6,263 nucleotides of DNA. It comes from Nitrosospira sp. (lineage in GTDB: Bacteria > Pseudomonadota > Gammaproteobacteria > Burkholderiales > Nitrosomonadaceae). The notes beneath the pieces were generated by a model. That model worked only from the letters and a program-made list of their open reading frames with translations, was not told the origin of the DNA and made no database searches. A program made the translations under genes and the position numbers. Location of the stretch: NCBI GenBank assembly GCA_030453055.1, contig JAKDLC010000130.1:1-6263 (forward strand), read 5' to 3'. Position 1 is the stretch's first letter, and each line of letters opens with the position of its first letter. This document shows positions 1-5,507 of the stretch, piece after piece.

Positions 1-458
1 TTGCGGTGCGCCGCGTATTACCCGTTTCTTCCCTGGCCGCTATCGAACAAGCCATCAAGCAGTCAGAAATCAGTCATGAGGGAGAGATCCGCTTCGCAGT
101 AGAAGCAGCGTTGAATACGCTGCCTCTGCTTGGAGATCAGCCGGCGCGAGAGCGGGCCATAGAGGTGTTTTCCCAACTGCGGGTGTGGGATACCGAGCAT
201 AATAACGGTGTGCTGATTTACCTGCTGCTCGCGGATCGCGACGTTGAAGTCGTCGCGGATCGGGGAATCAACGTCAGAGTCAGCAGTGATGAGTGGGAGA
301 GAATCTGCCGAGAGATGGAAACCGCCTTTCGTCAGGGCCGCTTTGAATCAGGGGTGATCGCGGGAATCCATGCCGCCGGAAGCCATTTGCAAGCGCATTT
401 CCCGTCAGGGAGGAAAGGCGGAGAAAATGAGCTGCCCGATAAGCCCGTTATCTTGTAG
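1..458 (+). CDS. TPM-domain protein, 5' end cut off by the window
   Basis: This is the C-terminal ~150 residues of a TPM-domain protein (the family named after TLP18.3, Psb32 and MOLO-1). The frame is open to the left edge (codons from base 3 read A-V-R-R-V-L-P), so the GTG at base 6 is probably an internal Val codon rather than the start. Numbering from that Val, the domain runs from about residue 8 to 132. The diagnostic stretch is VWDTEHNNGVLIYLLLADRD (60-79), then VEVVADRGI (80-88), W98 and the helix around EMETAFRQGRFESGVIAGI. The tail NELPDKPVIL is typical of the proteobacterial subgroup. There is no C-terminal membrane segment or Gly/Ser-rich tail. Family members have been linked to membrane or envelope functions, and some have acid phosphatase activity. 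In related bacteria such genes often follow lemA and a second TPM gene, which would lie left of this window. The molecular function is not known. The family call is solid; the 5' boundary is not visible. Confidence 0.88.
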   Translation, partial: AVRRVLPVSSLAAIEQAIKQSEISHEGEIRFAVEAALNTLPLLGDQPARERAIEVFSQLRVWDTEHNNGVLIYLLLADRDVEVVADRGINVRVSSDEWERICREMETAFRQGRFESGVIAGIHAAGSHLQAHFPSGRKGGENELPDKPVIL

Positions 459-498
459 CGGCCTCCCTGCTGATCGGACAAGCAAATACTGTAAATCT

Positions 499-589
499 CG
501 TCATTCCGGGCTCGATACCCGGAATCCAGTCCAAACGAACAATAGCGTACTTTGAACGCCATTGGATACCGGCTTTCGCCGATATGACG
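499..589. repeat. Inverted pair of REP-like hairpins (REPIN-style) between convergent genes
   Basis: Two hairpin units of the same design face each other in the gap between the TPM gene and lplT. Left unit: CGTCAT (499-504), then a perfect 8-bp stem ATTCCGGG (503-510) / CCCGGAAT (518-525) with a 7-base loop, ending ATCCAGT. Right unit, on the minus strand: CGTCAT (589-584), then a 7-of-8-bp stem (566-573 with 578-585) with a 4-base loop, ending ATCCAA. The outermost CGTCAT/ATGACG ends are perfect inverted repeats. The shared plan CGTCAT-nCGG-loop-CCGG-nATCCA is typical of bacterial REP sequences, and an inverted doublet is the REPIN arrangement. As the only strong structure between two convergent genes, it may also stop or stabilise both transcripts. 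There is no T-run after either stem, so it is not a canonical intrinsic terminator. Confidence 0.72.
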
Positions 590-621
590 TTTGCGATGCT
601 TGCTCGCTGGATAAGTATTCC

Positions 622-1896
622 TCAATGTCCCTTATGTGCGCCGATCAAATGAAGGGAATCTTCAATACTCTGGTTGTGCAGATGCCATTGGCGTATCAAT
701 GCCATGATCACGGCTACGAATAGTCCGAACAAAATGATAACGGTATAAACATGCACTTCCAGGCTTACCAGTATTGCGTACATTGCCAGCATGGTGAGAA
801 TGCTCAGGTTCTCATTGAAATTCTGTACCGCGATGGAATGACCCGCACCCATCAGGATATGTCCGCGGTGTTGCAGCAGAGCATTCATCGGCACGACAAA
901 AAATCCCGCCAGTCCGCCGATCAGCATCAAAAGTATGATTGAAATCCACAGGTCGCGCGCGAAAATCATGGCCATCACCACGATACCCATAGCGATGCCA
1001 AGAGGAATCACTTTTACCGATTGGCGCAGCGACACGAAGCGTGCGGCGAAAACCGCGCCTATCGCAATCCCGATGGCGACTACGCCTTGTAACTGGGCGG
1101 CTTTATTCAACGGGTAGCCGAGTGCGGCATCGGCCCATTTCAGCACGATAAATTGCAAAGTCGCGCCCGCACCCCAGAACAATGTTGTAACGGCGAGTGA
1201 AATCTGCCCGAGCTTGTCCGACCACAGCAGCTTCATGCAATGGCTGAACTCGTGAATCAGGAATACGGGATTTTTCTTGAGAATGCGGTGATCGACGCCG
1301 GTATTGGGAATGTACAGATTGAAGATGGCGGCGGTACTGTAAAACGCGGCGATAAGGAGAATACATGCTTCCGGTGTCGTATCCACGCCCGTGTCCAGGA
1401 AAGGAAAGTCGAACGCCAGAAATACGGAAGAGACTGCGGGTGTAATCAGCAACCCGCCCAATACCGTGCCCAGCACAATGGAAGCTACGGTTAAGCCTTC
1501 GATCCAGCCATTGGCGATGACCAATTTTTCCGGCGGCAGGAGTTCCGTAAGTATGCCGTATTTGGCGGGGGAGTAGGCGGCGGCTCCGAGCCCGACGACC
1601 GCATAGGCGGCGAGAGCGAAATACTGGTGCGAGGCCAGGAAAAGCAGGCTGCATCCTGCGATCTTGATAGCGTTACTGATGAACATTACGCGTCCCTTGG
1701 CCATGGAATCGGCAAAGGCGCCGACGAAAGGGGCAAGAATCACATAGAATAAAACAAATACAAACTTGAGCATGGGGGTAAGGTAAGCGGGCGCGGCGAG
1801 TTCTATCAGAAGCGCGATGGCGACAACCAGCAGCGCATTGTCCGCCAGCGAAGAGAAGAACTGTGCCGCCATGATGGTATAAAATCCGCGTTTCAA
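622..1896 (-). CDS. lplT: Lysophospholipid transporter LplT (MFS flippase)
   Basis: A 424-residue polytopic inner-membrane protein of the major facilitator superfamily with about 12 hydrophobic segments. LplT flips lysophospholipids such as lyso-PE from the periplasmic to the cytoplasmic leaflet, where the acyltransferase Aas re-acylates them. Family signatures seen: AQFFSSLADNALL (11-23; D19 aligns with Asp30 of E. coli LplT), LAPFVGAFADSMAKGRVM (54-71), AAAYSPAKYGIL (105-116), TLFWGAGATLQF (238-249), GFFVVPMNALLQHRG (331-345) and IAVQNFNEN (355-363). It is longer than the E. coli protein, with an extra loop near residues 160-178 and a longer C-terminal tail. The start is TTG, supported by an AGAGGA ribosome site 4 bases upstream and by the N-terminus matching the family just ahead of the first membrane helix. 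No aas gene is in the window. It diverges from alr across a 336-base gap. Family identity is very secure. Confidence 0.93.
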   Translation of the reverse strand: MKRGFYTIMAAQFFSSLADNALLVVAIALLIELAAPAYLTPMLKFVFVLFYVILAPFVGAFADSMAKGRVMFISNAIKIAGCSLLFLASHQYFALAAYAVVGLGAAAYSPAKYGILTELLPPEKLVIANGWIEGLTVASIVLGTVLGGLLITPAVSSVFLAFDFPFLDTGVDTTPEACILLIAAFYSTAAIFNLYIPNTGVDHRILKKNPVFLIHEFSHCMKLLWSDKLGQISLAVTTLFWGAGATLQFIVLKWADAALGYPLNKAAQLQGVVAIGIAIGAVFAARFVSLRQSVKVIPLGIAMGIVVMAMIFARDLWISIILLMLIGGLAGFFVVPMNALLQHRGHILMGAGHSIAVQNFNENLSILTMLAMYAILVSLEVHVYTVIILFGLFVAVIMALIRQWHLHNQSIEDSLHLIGAHKGH

Positions 1897-1906
1897 GCGA
1901 TCCTCT
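1897..1906 (-). promoter_or_regulatory. Ribosome binding site deciding the TTG start of lplT
   Basis: On the minus strand the sequence AGAGGA (1906-1901) is followed by TCGC and then TTG. This is the only purine-rich site at a suitable distance. The next in-frame ATG is codon 9, inside the conserved start of helix 1, so TTG is the best start. Confidence 0.65.
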
Positions 1907-1919
1907 TTCCAAAAAACTT

Positions 1920-1940
1920 TCTCGCGGCAAAGGCGCGAGA
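1920..1940 (-). promoter_or_regulatory. Leader hairpin upstream of lplT, possible attenuator
   Basis: TCTCGCG (1920-1926) and CGCGAGA (1934-1940) form a perfect 7-bp stem with a 7-base loop. Read toward lplT (minus strand), the stem is followed by AAG and then six T residues (1916-1911), just before the AGAGGA ribosome site. This resembles an intrinsic terminator with a slightly displaced T-run, so it could reduce transcription entering lplT or stop a transcript coming from alr's side. No regulatory function is demonstrated by the sequence. Confidence 0.4.
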
Positions 1941-1961
1941 GTCTACAGATGGTCCTTTAAT

Positions 1962-2120
1962 CCGGATGTTTCATAAATTGACGTGTGTCCTCGCCGGTAT
2001 TTTGTTTCGTATGGAAATTTTGTTCAGTCGGGCGTATGAATAACGACGCCGCTCCTTTACACAATTCCCCTGCAAAACAAAATCCTGCGCAATCATCGCG
2101 CGAATTCATGAAACATCCGG
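1962..2120. mobile_element. 159-bp imperfect palindrome, possible decayed MITE-like element
   Basis: The ends are an 18-bp inverted repeat with one mismatch: CCGGATGTTTCATAAATT (1962-1979) against the reverse complement of 2103-2120, CCGGATGTTTCATGAATT. The symmetry continues inward on the same axis (base 2041). Bases 1999-2023 pair with 2059-2083 at 20 of 25 positions plus one G-T, including a perfect 9-bp block ATTTTGTTT / AAACAAAAT. GGCG (2031-2034) and CGCC (2047-2050) sit near the tip, one base out of register. Only bases 1980-1998 against 2084-2102 pair poorly (about 6 of 19). No open frame here looks like a transposase. No clear target duplication is visible (TTAAT on the left, GTCAG on the right). 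A degraded miniature inverted-repeat element is the simplest reading. A paired operator for divergent control, or a large RNA hairpin in the lplT leader, are alternatives. Confidence 0.55.
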
Positions 2121-2144
2121 GTCAGATGTATTTTGGCGAAAAAG

Positions 2145-2174
2145 TTTATACCATGAAACCGCTTATGCCACCAA
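2145..2174 (-). promoter_or_regulatory. Candidate sigma-70-type promoter directed at lplT
   Basis: On the minus strand TTGGTG (2174-2169) is followed after 18 bases by TATAAA (2150-2145). The -10 matches the consensus at 5 of 6 bases and the -35 at 3 of 6. If used, it would give lplT a leader of roughly 240 bases that contains the entire 159-base palindrome and the leader hairpin. It lies outside the palindrome, on the alr side. This is a prediction by eye only. I found no comparably good promoter for alr; TTGACG (1978-1983) with TATTTT (1999-2004) has a short 15-base spacer. Confidence 0.3.
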
Positions 2175-2232
2175 TCGAAAAACGGGCTGGCTCGGGGTCA
2201 ATGGCGCAGGGTCTTCTACACGCTGAAAACTG

Positions 2233-3306
2233 ATGTCACGACCCATCCAGGCGCTGATCGATTTATCCGCGCTCGAACATAATCTATCGATAGTTCGCCG
2301 TCATGCCCCCCGCTCGCGGGTGATGGCGGTGATCAAGGCCGATGCCTACGGCCATGGACTGCTGCGCGCCGCCGAGGCGCTCCGGCCCGCAGATGGTTTC
2401 GCCATGCTCGAAATAGACGCAGCCGTACGCTTGCGGGAAGCGGGCTATCGCCAGACCATTCTACTGCTTGAAGGTTTTTTTTCCACAGAGGAATTGGCGT
2501 GGATCGAGCAGCACCATTTAAGTACCGTAATCCACCATCACGAGCAGCTTGCAATGTTATCGGCATATGGCCCGCGTCGTAGACTGGATGTATTTCTGAA
2601 GCTCAATACCGGCATGAACCGCTTGGGATTTACGCTTGAACAATTTCCCGCCGTGTTGGAAACCTTGAAGGCCAGTCACGCCGTCGGCCAGATTACGCTC
2701 ATGACCCATTTCGCCCGAGCCGATGAGGCGGACGGAAACGAAAGCGTCGTTGCGCAGTTACGATGTTTCAACGCTGTTGCCGCAGGACGGAATCTGCCGC
2801 GTTCATTGGCTAATTCCGCCGCCATCCTTCGCTATCCGCAAACGCATGCCGATTGGGTGCGCCCCGGGATCATGCTCTACGGCGCTTCGCCGTTTACCGG
2901 CAGGACCGCCGCCGAACTGGATTTGTATCCCGCCATGACAGTATCAAGCCGAATCATCGCGACGCAAATGCTCAAGCCGGGAGACGGGGTCGGATATGGT
3001 CATATCTTTCGCACCGACCGGCCGATGCGTGTCGGCATCGTTGCGGGCGGTTACGCCGATGGCTACCCTCGCCACGCGCCGGCCGGTACCCCGGTAATGG
3101 TGAGCGGCAGGCGCGCACGACTCGTCGGTCGCGTGTCAATGGATATGTTGCATGTCGATCTAAGCGAGATCGAAAATGCCGGGGTGGGCAGTCCGGTAAC
3201 GCTCTGGGGAAAGGGGTTGCCAGTGGATGAAGTGGCGCGATCGGCGGGTACGATAGGCTATGAGTTGTTATGCGCCTTGGCGCCGCGCATGCAGATTGTC
3301 ACGTAA
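2233..3306 (+). CDS. alr: Alanine racemase (PLP-dependent)
   Basis: A full-length 357-residue fold-type III PLP enzyme interconverting L- and D-alanine in the cytosol, supplying D-Ala for peptidoglycan. The N-terminal TIM-barrel contains VIKADAYGHG (33-42) with K35 as the Schiff-base lysine and Y39. The segment FLKLNTGMNRLGF (121-133) carries K123, the position usually carbamylated, and R130. NSAAILRYP lies at 194-202 and RPGIMLYG at 210-217. In the C-terminal part, DGVGYGHIF (251-259) holds Y255, the second catalytic base, followed by AGGYADGYPR (271-280) and VSMDM (301-305). All key residues are present, so it should be active. Whether it is biosynthetic (alr) or catabolic (dadX) cannot be told from sequence; no dadA is adjacent. 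The start MSRPIQALIDLSALEHNL matches the family, yet there is no Shine-Dalgarno within 15 bases. The ATG overlaps the stop of a short upstream frame (TGATG at 2231-2235). A strong terminator lies downstream. Confidence 0.96.
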   Translation: MSRPIQALIDLSALEHNLSIVRRHAPRSRVMAVIKADAYGHGLLRAAEALRPADGFAMLEIDAAVRLREAGYRQTILLLEGFFSTEELAWIEQHHLSTVIHHHEQLAMLSAYGPRRRLDVFLKLNTGMNRLGFTLEQFPAVLETLKASHAVGQITLMTHFARADEADGNESVVAQLRCFNAVAAGRNLPRSLANSAAILRYPQTHADWVRPGIMLYGASPFTGRTAAELDLYPAMTVSSRIIATQMLKPGDGVGYGHIFRTDRPMRVGIVAGGYADGYPRHAPAGTPVMVSGRRARLVGRVSMDMLHVDLSEIENAGVGSPVTLWGKGLPVDEVARSAGTIGYELLCALAPRMQIVT

Positions 3307-3455
3307 TTTCAGTATGCATCAAAAACGATCACCGCGTTGGCTTGGTCTTCGCTCCTTGCCTGTTATCTGCACCTGCTGTCTTCGTCGCATCATTCCCCCA
3401 TTGCCGCCTCCTGACCTCAAGCCCTGTTATGGTTCCAATTGCCGAAATAAGATGC

Positions 3456-3485
3456 AAAAAAGGCGGTCAAACTGACCGCCTTTTT
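3456..3485. terminator. Bidirectional intrinsic terminator between alr and the parvulin gene
   Basis: GGCGGTCA (3462-3469) and TGACCGCC (3473-3480) form a perfect 8-bp GC-rich stem with a 3-base loop. Six A residues (3456-3461) on one side and five T residues (3481-3485) on the other provide a U-tract on either strand. It therefore fits as terminator for alr (plus) and for the yciB-yciI-bolA-parvulin operon (minus), whose last stop codon is 23 bases away. The rest of the gap (3307-3455) shows no gene or structure I can support. Confidence 0.93.
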
Positions 3486-3508
3486 ATCGGAGGAGCCAAT
3501 TTCGATGA

Positions 3509-4306
3509 CTACTCGATTTTCGCCTTACTGCGCAACTCGCCCACATACGTTGCAAATTGCCGTTGCAGTACACGTTGCGCCAAATTCTGCTTTATTTCCT
3601 CGAATGGCGGAATTTTCAATGGCCGTACGTCATCCAGCCGGATTACATGCCAGCCAAAAGGGGTTTTCACCGGTTGCTCGGTGAGTTGGCCCTTGTTCAG
3701 TTTGGTCAAGGCCTCCGCGAAGGGTTGGACATAGCTGGCGGCAGGACTCCAGTCGAGTTCGCCGCCTTTATTTTTACTACCGGCGTCCATCGATTTTTCC
3801 TGGGCAATCTTTTCAAGTTTACCGCCTTTCTTGATACGAGCAATAATGTCTTTGGCTTCCGCCTCGGTACCGACCAGGATGTGATGCGCCTTGTACTCCT
3901 TATCGCCCATCTGAGTTTTCAGCATCTCATATTCCTTGTGCAGCTCCTCATCGCTTACCGGATGGTTTTTTACGTAATCGATTTGAAACGCCCTAACCAG
4001 TGCCGTCAGGCGGGCAAGTTCGCGCTGGGCTATAAAATCGGGATCCTTGTCGAGCCCTCTCTTCAGCGCTTCCTGGGCTATCACCTCCTCGGTTATGAGG
4101 TCATCACGCAAGGTTTTCCTGGTCTCAGGAGTATCCGGCTGACCCTGGGCGGCGCGCGCTTTCACAATAAATTCGAGACGCGATTGGGGAATCGTCACCC
4201 CATTTACCTTGGCTATGGGTGAGGCAGACTGAGCTTGAGCGGTCGTTACGGCAATCAGACCGGAAATACCGAGTACCATCAACTGGGAAAATTTCATAAA
4301 ATGCAT
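3509..4306 (-). CDS. Periplasmic parvulin-type peptidyl-prolyl cis-trans isomerase
   Basis: A 265-residue secreted folding factor of the PpiC/SurA/PrsA class. A signal peptide is evident: K5, a hydrophobic core from about residue 8 to 20, and AQA at 23-25 as a likely signal peptidase I site. There is no lipobox cysteine, so a soluble periplasmic protein is predicted. Residues 30-130 form a helical chaperone-like N-domain (KVNGVTIPQSRLEF at 33-46; helices with EEVIAQEALKRG). The single rotamase domain spans about 137-229: KAHHILVGTEAEA (139-151; His141/His142), FAEALTKLNKGQLTEQPVKT (196-215) and PFGWHVIRLDDVR (216-228; His220). A helical tail follows. It is the last gene of the operon, 12 bases after the bolA stop. 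AAGGA (4317-4313) sits 6 bases before the first ATG, which favours this start over the ATG three codons later. It is shorter than SurA, with one domain rather than two. Substrates are unknown. Confidence 0.92.
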   Translation of the reverse strand: MHFMKFSQLMVLGISGLIAVTTAQAQSASPIAKVNGVTIPQSRLEFIVKARAAQGQPDTPETRKTLRDDLITEEVIAQEALKRGLDKDPDFIAQRELARLTALVRAFQIDYVKNHPVSDEELHKEYEMLKTQMGDKEYKAHHILVGTEAEAKDIIARIKKGGKLEKIAQEKSMDAGSKNKGGELDWSPAASYVQPFAEALTKLNKGQLTEQPVKTPFGWHVIRLDDVRPLKIPPFEEIKQNLAQRVLQRQFATYVGELRSKAKIE

Positions 4307-4318
4307 AGGAGGTCCTTG

Positions 4319-4603
4319 TCAGTGGATTGAATCAAATCGAATTTCTTGTGGAGTATACGCCTTTATGCTCAGCGCGTGAATATCCTTGTGCATCATCTCT
4401 TTCAGTATTGAATAGACCAGTCGATGCCGAACCAAGGGGGATTTGCCGAAAAACTCGCGCGAGACTATGGTAAGAACGTAGTGTCCACCGCCGCTTTTGG
4501 CACCCTCATGCCCTGCATGCCTGGCGCTTTCGTCCACAATTTCAACCCGCTCGGGGTCAAGAACCGCAAGCTTCCGCCTCATTAATTCGACTGTGCCCGT
4601 CAT
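4319..4603 (-). CDS. bolA: BolA family protein
   Basis: A small 94-residue cytosolic protein with the class II KH-like BolA fold. Visible signatures are [19 protein letters not shown] (38-56), the VRHR motif (58-61, with the family's highly conserved His60) and [13 protein letters not shown] (75-87). His29 and His32 lie in the variable loop where BolA proteins carry a His or Cys that, with the conserved His, can help hold a [2Fe-2S] cluster with a monothiol glutaredoxin (GrxD/Grx4). BolA proteins are linked to iron-sulfur trafficking and, in E. coli, to cell morphology and stress. The start overlaps the end of yciI as ATGA. The nearest purine-rich site is about 13 bases away, so translation is probably coupled. 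E. coli has several BolA-like proteins (BolA, IbaG), and I cannot be sure this is the strict orthologue of BolA itself. Confidence 0.93.
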   Translation of the reverse strand: MTGTVELMRRKLAVLDPERVEIVDESARHAGHEGAKSGGGHYVLTIVSREFFGKSPLVRHRLVYSILKEMMHKDIHALSIKAYTPQEIRFDSIH

Positions 4604-4905
4604 GCCGGTGGCACGACCTTCTTGAATGGCCTGACTATTAGTTTTGCGTATACGCCCGAAGTGGCGTATGGATCGGTTTCCGCCCAGGTGCGCGCCGCTT
4701 CGAGCGATTCAAATTCAGCTACGATAAGGCTGCCGGAGAAGCCTGCGGGGCCGGGGTCGGGGCTATCGATCGCAGGGTAAGGCCCCGCCAGGATAAGGCG
4801 CCCTTCTTTCTGTAATGCGTTGATGCGTTCCAGATGCGCGGAACGGACCGCCAGACGCTTCTCAAGGCTATCGGGAACATCTTCACCGCTTATCGCGTAG
4901 AGCAT
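4600..4905 (-). CDS. yciI: YciI family protein (YCII-related, ferredoxin-like fold)
   Basis: A 101-residue protein spanning one YCII domain: [20 protein letters not shown] at the start, [20 protein letters not shown] (21-40), GPYPAID (41-47), [15 protein letters not shown] (58-72) and [17 protein letters not shown] (78-94). His24 is the conserved polar residue of the domain. The family has the dimeric ferredoxin-like fold related to muconolactone isomerase; an enzymatic role has been proposed but no physiological substrate is established. The reading frame is open well upstream, but the ATG at 4905 is chosen because it begins the domain, overlaps the yciB stop as TGATG and has AGGAGG 4 bases upstream. 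Downstream it overlaps the bolA start by 4 bases. It is part of the yciB - yciI - bolA - parvulin operon. The conserved neighbour YciB suggests a related envelope or stress role, but this is inference. Confidence 0.92.
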   Translation of the reverse strand: MLYAISGEDVPDSLEKRLAVRSAHLERINALQKEGRLILAGPYPAIDSPDPGPAGFSGSLIVAEFESLEAARTWAETDPYATSGVYAKLIVRPFKKVVPPA

Positions 4906-4915
4906 CACGCCTCCT
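4905..4915 (-). promoter_or_regulatory. Strong ribosome binding site of yciI embedded in the end of yciB
   Basis: AGGAGG (4915-4910) lies 4 bases before the yciI ATG, within the codons for the acidic C-terminus of YciB (EDEEA). The stop and start overlap as TGATG. This sets the yciI start and implies re-initiation or coupling with yciB. Confidence 0.75.
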
Positions 4916-5450
4916 CGTCCTCTTTGACTTCCATATATTTCCCCAGCATCAACCCTTGCGCCACGACAAACGCCAGCATCAACCCCATGAACCCGAACAG
5001 TTTGAAATTGACCCAGGTTTCGGTGGAATAATTGAAGGCCACATAGAGATTCGCTGCACCCATCAATGCGAAAAATGCGGCCCAACTGGCATTGAGGCGA
5101 CCCCATATCGGTTCCGGCAGCGTAATCTGCTCTTTCATCATGATGCGAATCAGATTCTTGTTGAAAACCGCATGCGCCAATAGCAGCGCACCCGCGAACA
5201 GCCAGTAAAGAACGGAGGGTTTCCACTTGATGAACGTTTCGTCCTGCAGCACGAGTGTCGCACCGCCGAAGATGACAATGATAACCAGGCTTACCCACAG
5301 CATGGTGTCAACCTTGCGGTGGCGAAACCATACCCAGCCTATTTGCGCAAAGGTGGCGGCAATGGCTACGGCCGTGGCGGCGTAGATTCCGTAAATCTTG
5401 AAAGTAACAAAAAACAGAATAACCGGAAAGAGATCAAAAAGAAACTTCAT
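4905..5450 (-). CDS. yciB: Septation protein A / inner-membrane protein YciB (IspZ)
   Basis: A 181-residue integral inner-membrane protein, the usual length for this family (E. coli YciB 179). The N-terminus [14 protein letters not shown] and the block [20 protein letters not shown] (70-89) are diagnostic. So are [20 protein letters not shown] (97-116), with W116 and the following [10 protein letters not shown]. There are about five or six hydrophobic segments, near 4-19, 21-42, 48-68, 78-96, 120-139 and 146-169, and an acidic tail KEDEEA. The Shigella homologue (ispZ) affects septation and intercellular spreading; E. coli YciB has been connected with envelope integrity and the cell-elongation and division machinery. 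The biochemical activity is unknown. It is the first gene of the tightly overlapped operon. No good Shine-Dalgarno is visible before the ATG and I see no convincing promoter in the 57 bases upstream, so transcription may continue from the DUF2863 gene. Confidence 0.93.
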   Translation of the reverse strand: MKFLFDLFPVILFFVTFKIYGIYAATAVAIAATFAQIGWVWFRHRKVDTMLWVSLVIIVIFGGATLVLQDETFIKWKPSVLYWLFAGALLLAHAVFNKNLIRIMMKEQITLPEPIWGRLNASWAAFFALMGAANLYVAFNYSTETWVNFKLFGFMGLMLAFVVAQGLMLGKYMEVKEDEEA

Positions 5451-5507
5451 AGATGTCGAACGATGCGGTTTGTGGGGAATTGCCGAATCAGTTGTTAAGT
5501 TTATGCT

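Noticed and set aside
1103..1654. 183-residue minus-strand frame and other long frames within lplT
   Set aside because: They are out-of-frame shadows of lplT, which has full family matches along its length. Arg-rich products are typical of shifted reading.
1978..2004. TTGACG with TATTTT as an alr promoter
   Set aside because: The 15-base spacer is too short for a typical sigma-70 promoter and the -10 is weak. Mentioned only as a possibility.
1985..2233. 82-residue plus-strand frame in the lplT/alr gap as a gene
   Set aside because: It starts (GTG) inside the palindrome, has no ribosome site, and its product is low-complexity and unrecognised. A different frame of the same region (about 2044-2228) reads equally protein-like, so neither is called. 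The overlap with alr is kept only as a finding.
3314..3475. Possible 53-residue small protein after alr (MHQKRSPRWL...)
   Set aside because: There is no ribosome site, the composition is biased (Arg, Pro, Cys) and its end lies inside the terminator stem.
3270..3734. 154-residue plus-strand frame downstream of alr
   Set aside because: It overlaps the end of alr, reads through the intrinsic terminator and runs antisense into the parvulin gene. The composition is not protein-like and no ribosome site is present.
3557..4222. 221-residue plus-strand frame opposite the parvulin gene
   Set aside because: It is antisense to a gene with a clear signal peptide and rotamase motifs. The long open frame reflects codon bias on the opposite strand.
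4906..5298. Upstream extension of the yciI frame to 232 residues
   Set aside because: The extension is the yciB gene read in another frame. The YCII domain begins at the ATG at 4905, which has its own AGGAGG.
5451..5507. Promoter or terminator between the DUF2863 gene and yciB
   Set aside because: No stem with a T-run and no acceptable -35/-10 pair could be found in these 57 bases.
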